Notes under the pieces: generated by a model
The model's database searches: none
What the model was told of the DNA's origin: nothing
Seen by the model: the letters and a program-made list of their open reading frames with translations, nothing else
Position numbers and translations under genes: made by a program
Assembly: GCF_051622035.1 (NCBI RefSeq)
Contig: NC_135355.1
Span: 2,604,001-2,668,000, forward strand
Direction: 5' to 3'
DNA length: 64,000 nucleotides
DNA from: Arctopsyche grandis
Taxonomy: Eukaryota; Arthropoda; Insecta; Trichoptera; Hydropsychidae
Shown: one piece after another, positions 59,448-64,000 of the stretch
Layout: each line of letters opens with the position of its first letter
Position numbering within the stretch: position 1 is the first letter of the stretch

Positions 59448-62400
59448 TTATAAGTATTTCGGCGAATCGGCTTCACCGCCGTGTTGGTTTCTATTTTGAA
59501 ATTTGGTCCGTTCGTGTCTTCTGTTGTGATTTTCGTTCGGACCTTCGGTGCTATACTCCTCCGTACCTTTCTCTTTGAATTTAGATCCGTGGAAGATTCT
59601 TTTCTCCATTTCTTCCGGAGACGGGTCCTCTTCGGACGGTTCCAACGTAATCTGATTCAACTTGTCGATCAGTTCTTTAGGCGTTGTGATATTGACCAGA
59701 CTGTTGTGCCTCAATTTGATCTCCGTCTCTTCGTTTTCTAAATCATCGCTCTCGAAATAGTCATCCTTTTCTTCGAATTGAATGACGGATTGATGTAATT
59801 TCTCCACCGATTGAGAGAGCTTTTCAACCAATGCGATGATTTTGCTGCTTTGATTTTTGCTCAACGTCGATATGCTCTCCAGAAGCGGAGATTTGTTTGC
59901 AAAAATAGTTTGTAATTCAGATCGGATCCCTTCTAAGACTACTTCCGTGTCGAAATATTTAACGTCTTCGGTTTGCTCGTCTCCGTATGATAATTGATCT
60001 CGCAAGTCCTGTAATGATTTTTGAATGTTTAATGTCTTCTGGTTTTAATCGTGTTGTGATGAGATTTTTCTTACCTGAAGGAATGTTATGATCGTCTCCA
60101 GCTTCCGGTTGGATTCTTGGTTATGTTTGGTTGAATCTCGATGTACACAGTCGTTGCCGACTGTCGCTACGGCTTCTATTAGATTCTTGTTTTCTTTCAC
60201 CGACAGCAGTGCAGCGTTGTTGACTCGGGCCACTGCTTTGGCTATGTGAGCATCGTGAGCTTTGATAGACTCCTGGATGTTTTGCAACTTGTCAAATGTT
60301 TCAGAAAATCTATAAGTAAACACATTGAATGTTGTACTAAGTGGTTGTCTACAGTCTAAGTTATACAACTATGAAATTGCATACCAAAATTTGCCAAACA
60401 ACCCCAACCACTGAGAGTAGGGAAGTGCATACTTACTTTTTGATGAAGGAATCGAGCATTTTGCCGAAGAATTTCGTCAATTCCGGGTCTTCGAGCTGAG
60501 TGCGGTGATAAGTCTCCAGGAATAGGTCCTGCTTCAGCATGAATCTTTCGAACTTCATATCTATGCTCTGGTCCGATTCGGCCAATTTGTGTTGGATCAT
60601 GTTGCTCAAGCTCTCCATCGTGACGTTACCTAGAATTGCACCGAGTCAATATTGTGCACGCAGTTGTGTACACATTCTAATTATAACACTTGTTCAATTG
60701 ATAGTCCGGACTAGAGTCATCCGCTTACATTGTTGGAGATGCGGAGCGGGCGTCGGCATCAGACCCTTCCTTGTCATTTGCATCATCAGGGAGCGTATTC
60801 CGTCTTGGGTCTCTCTCCGAGTTGCGTTCGTCAGGGCCATGGAGTCTTTAGACAGGACCATGGCGTCCCTGGTCAGGGCCATGGAGTCTTTGGTCAGACC
60901 CTCCAGCATCATGGACCGTCTCGACAATTCATTGTACACGTACGATATCTAATCAAGAACAATTTAAATTAATTCATTAAAGGGTTAATACGACCGCTTC
61001 ATTTAATTATATGTTTTGGACTTAACCAGCACGATTCACTGATTGGTCTAAATCAGTGAGTAAATAATCTCGTGTTGACTCTGTCTATGCTTGCTTTTCA
61101 ATTGTTCAAAGCTTTTTTTTTTTTTGGACTATACAATGGAATAAATGAAATATGTAATATTGAACTGCAGTTGACCTATGTATGATAATTCTTTTGATGT
61201 TATTATTGAATTTATGCTAATTTTAGTACTTTTGTGTGTCACCGGTACACATTGAGTCCAAAATAAACTTACTAGTTCGGTTTTAGCAATAACCGTGTAC
61301 ATTCAGCTCTGTATAGCATATGTTAACCCAGATTGAACCGTAAATAATAAGAAAAATCAGGTGAATAATGTTATATGAATACATTGAATGTATTCGTAAT
61401 AATTAATAATAGTTGAAACAACCGTCTGATCGCATTTATTACGACTTGGTTGGTCTGTGTTGCCACTCTTAACCTTTCCACCGCGTACGACTACTATACA
61501 TGTCCTAGCGAACATGCCCTCAGCGCGCGAGACTCGCATAGATGTCTTGGAAGTTCCAACCTGAATAAGAGCCGTCTATTGTGTTAACATTTTATAACTT
61601 GGTTGAAAATATTACTAAATGTATAATTTACCAAATTCAATAGATGGCAGTAGTCAAAAAAAATAAATATAGGTTGTAAAATTCAAAAAAATATTACAAC
61701 CTATATTTATAGCCGAAAACGCAATAGCAAAATCCGCAAAAAAGCAGCCGCGTACAGGGCATGTTCGCTAAATTTGGTGACGCGGGCAAAGGGTTAAGCA
61801 TGCATCAGTGGTGCTTCAAGAAAACGCACACTGACAGAAGGCTCGCAAATCGCTACTACTTATTAAAATTAGTTACTATTACTATGTTACCGGTAATTAC
61901 CTATGCTGAAATGTTGGCGATTTACCGGTAAATTGGTAAACTGGTGATGCAATCTCTAGATATTAAGTCGCTATCCATATAAGCTTATATACAATTGTAT
62001 GTCTGTATTTAAGTACTTGATAAGATTATTCAAAGAAAGACTCACACTTTTAATAGTATAAGGAATATCAAATATTATGTTGGAATAAAAACTATTGTAG
62101 GTGGTCACAATATATGTATGCAGAATATCAATATTTCGAATCATAGAAAACTAGTGGTTTCACCCGGCTTCGCTCGGTTTTTGTAATATAAACAGCTTAA
62201 ACGTGGCAAAACAATCTAATAGTAAACATTCATTTGTTTTTTTTTATTAAATTTATTTGAATCGAAAAAAATAATATTCAACGATATCGATATCGTCGTC
62301 ATAGAAACTTTGATTTGTTTTCGATGCTCCCAAACAAACCTTTAAACCTAACATACATATATATAAAGTCTCTTTCGAAATTATATATTAGAATCAGAGC

Positions 62401-63827
62401 TCACTTGTGTCTAGTCAAAACCGCTCGGTACATAACCGCCCCGACATTACCGCGCGGCGACAAAACCGCGCCAGAATATATGAAAACATTAAAATCTAAA
62501 TTTCGACATACATTTACCAATACCATATTTGTTTTTATTTTTTAAACTTTTACATTAAAATGGTATTGTGGAAATATAATACATACACATGTACACACAT
62601 TCACTTAATTCCACCGTATGAATAATCTTATAAATTTTTAAATATGTAATACAAAAATATATTTTTTTTATTGAGATCACAGTTTAAATTTAACGAAAAA
62701 AAATAACGTAGATATGTTACAATCTATGGAGTCAATGTACATTGGGGGCGACCATGTCTTAGTTACAATAAACGAAGTTTTTTTATTTTAATGTAATGGT
62801 TTGAGAAATAACAAATATGGTTTTGGTAAATGTATGTCGAAATTGATATTTTAATTTTTTCATATATTTTGGCGCGGTTTTGTCGCCGAGCGCTTTTTGC
62901 TGGGGCAATTTGTCGGCGCGCGGTTTTGTCGCAATTCCGTACAATGTCTATTCGTACGGAAATATTCCACATATTGCGAATGGAATATACACGCATTCGT
63001 TTGTGGTTCAATACAAATTCATCTAAATATGAATCAAAACGGGCACGCGTTGCGCCAAATTGACGCCTCATCTTTCTTTTCACACACACATCCACATATT
63101 TTCCACATTTTGCGTATGTACATATTTCACTATCATTTGGATCCACGAAATTATAACCACTTTTACCGGCATTCGGAATATTTCCGTACGCTGCCCAAAC
63201 ATCCGAAATTATATGCAAACCAGGCAGTATATGTCGGAGTATTTCATCAGGTAAAAGTCGAGTTAATTCAGGGCACGGCAATACTAGAGTAGTCGCAAAG
63301 AGCAACCAATCACAGGAAGGAGCGGGTCCACCGAGCCTAGAGGGTCCGCCCTGTCGAGAATTCCGACTTTTACCTATAATGTATTTCTTAAATTTCGTTA
63401 TTTTGTTAAAAGATTGAAATAATTCAAAAGATTTACAATTTCAAATTTCATCTCTGTAGTGGAAGCACTGTAATTGCTGGTTGTAAATAATAATATGCAT
63501 AAAATTTTAAGATGGATTTGATTTCGTAATACGCAGTTACATATTTTATTAGGATTTATCTCACTTTTACGTCGATTCTGAGATAACTGGTTTTTATTTC
63601 GTTTTAAATAAGACGACAATCGTAACTGACCGGTAATAATCGATGCAAATGCCGTCTCGTACATTTTTAATCATGATTCTTTAACGGTATTACATATAAT
63701 TATTAATTATGTGTGTAAATTAAATTACCTTAGCCGTAATAGTGGACGCCTCTTTGGAGAAGGTTGCTGTGGAATCTTGCTGCATGATGTTCGGTCGCAT
63801 TTGAACATACGGATACCTGTGTTCGGC
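59448..63827 (-). CDS. Coiled-coil protein of unknown function, 3' five exons
   Basis: Exons in transcript order: 63827-63729, 60948-60729, 60629-60437, 60309-60075, 60008-59448. Frames join cleanly, giving 435 residues to the stop. The 5' part lies beyond 64000, since the first exon has an acceptor (TTACAG). I do not recognise the family. The sequence is largely helical and heptad-like, without transmembrane segments or Cys pairs. Near the start of exon 2 is a short internal repeat (KDSMALTRDAMVLSKDSMAL). Later segments include MESLSNMIQHKLAESDQSID, LEDPELTKFFGKMLDSFIKK and a KLSQSVEKLHQSVIQFEEKD coil. The last quarter is acidic and then Arg/Asn/His-rich (NENHNRRHERTKFQNRNQHG), probably disordered. 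The 2.8-kb first visible intron holds a MITE, a Helitron-like element, a foldback and a transposase fragment. Confidence 0.8.
61469..61797. mobile_element. TTAA-flanked MITE family C, copy 2
   Basis: The element 61473-61793 is the inverted counterpart of 44978-45297. It has ends CCTTTCCACCGCGTACGAC and GGTGACGCGGGCAAAGGG and TTAA on both sides. The two copies are nearly collinear over 320 bp. Confidence 0.72.
62152..62392 (-). mobile_element. Short Helitron-like element, copy 3
   Basis: On the minus strand it starts TCTAATATATAATTTCGAAA and ends CCGAGCGAAGCCGGGTGAAA then CCACTAG before T. It is collinear with 5984-6197 and 24297-24508. Confidence 0.6.
62408..62935. mobile_element. Foldback-type element, copy 2
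   Basis: The left end AACCGCTCGGTACATAACCG with CGACAAAACCGCGCCAGAAT is inverted on the right (TTTTGGCGCGGTTTTGTCGC). The next inner parts, TTTACCAATACCATATTTG and CAAATATGGTTTTGGTAAA, also pair. It shares termini with 16600-16995. Confidence 0.6.
63010..63305 (-). pseudogene. Merlin/ISXO2-type transposase fragment
   Basis: The minus-strand frame reads LLPDEILRHILPGLHIISDV, WAAYGNI, GYNFVDPNDSEICT and RRQFGATRARFDSYLDEFV. This is the C-terminal half of an ISXO2/IS1016-like (Merlin) DDE transposase. ISDVWAAY carries the second catalytic Asp. The region expected to hold the final Glu (after ICT) is altered (YAKCGKYVDV), so catalysis is probably lost. The N-terminal half is absent. The frame continues without a stop into unrelated repeat sequence. 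Confidence 0.7.
63260..63375. other. Small inverted-repeat segment beside the transposase fragment
   Basis: AGGTAAAAGTCGAG at about 63251 is met by CCGACTTTTACCT at 63362. TTCAGGGCACGG and GTCCGCCCTGTCGA sit inside. It may be a small insertion or the remnant Merlin end. Confidence 0.35.
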
Positions 63828-64000
63828 CTGTAATTAATAATTATTGTTGTGTTTAATAATTAATAATTAAGTCAACGTTTCGAAACAGGGAATCAGACCC
63901 GACGCTAGAATCGGTTCGATTCCGAGAATTTCTAAAATTGAAGCAATTCGTACACGCATTTAGATCTTTGACATTCTGGCTAACTATTCAGGTTAACTCG

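Overview
The window looks like nuclear DNA of an insect. It is AT-rich, its genes are split by short GT-AG introns, and it is full of LINE, SINE, Helitron, hAT, piggyBac-type and foldback repeats. No order can be assigned from sequence alone. There is no operon structure, CRISPR array or canonical stand-alone tRNA gene; every tRNA-like sequence seen is the head of a SINE.

Layout. 1-32.5 kb is a gene-poor repeat archive. It holds a large inverted repeat with nested MITEs (0.2-4.2 kb), LINE fragments, tandem Helitron-like elements (8.9-9.5 kb), an ORF1-only LINE (11.3-13.5 kb), a solo LTR with a perfect 6-bp target duplication (14.1-14.4 kb), a Helitron carrying a nested SINE and MITE (17.1-18.9 kb), a reverse-transcriptase fragment (19.3-20.5 kb) and a near-perfect palindrome (23.9-24.3 kb). 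32.5-33.0 kb holds an intact terminal exon of an SLC6-type transporter whose other exons were not found. 34.0-35.9 kb is a hAT-bounded element built around a giant palindrome with a (TA)n centre. 36.9-43.1 kb holds a complete eight-exon NO66/RIOX1-type JmjC oxygenase gene (613 aa). Its large third intron carries two palindromic TTAA-flanked elements. 45.3-46.7 kb is an unprocessed kelch-like pseudogene. It is a tandem relative of the complete ten-coding-exon BTB-BACK-kelch gene on the minus strand at 48.0-50.8 kb (557 aa). 55.6-56.7 kb holds the first two coding exons of GOPC on the plus strand. 59.4-63.8 kb holds five exons of an unrecognised coiled-coil protein gene on the minus strand, which continues past the right edge. 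If GOPC continues to the right, the two loci are interleaved or nested.

The genes have unrelated housekeeping roles (nucleolar oxygenase, ubiquitin-ligase adaptor, Golgi PDZ scaffold, amino-acid/neurotransmitter-type transport), so no joint pathway is implied. The most informative signals are in the mobile DNA. Three families are flanked by TTAA, and one of them has a filled site and an empty site within this same window. A SINE group shares a conserved central block. A LINE has a conserved 3' stem-loop. All splice junctions were assigned by eye from reading frame and GT/AG.
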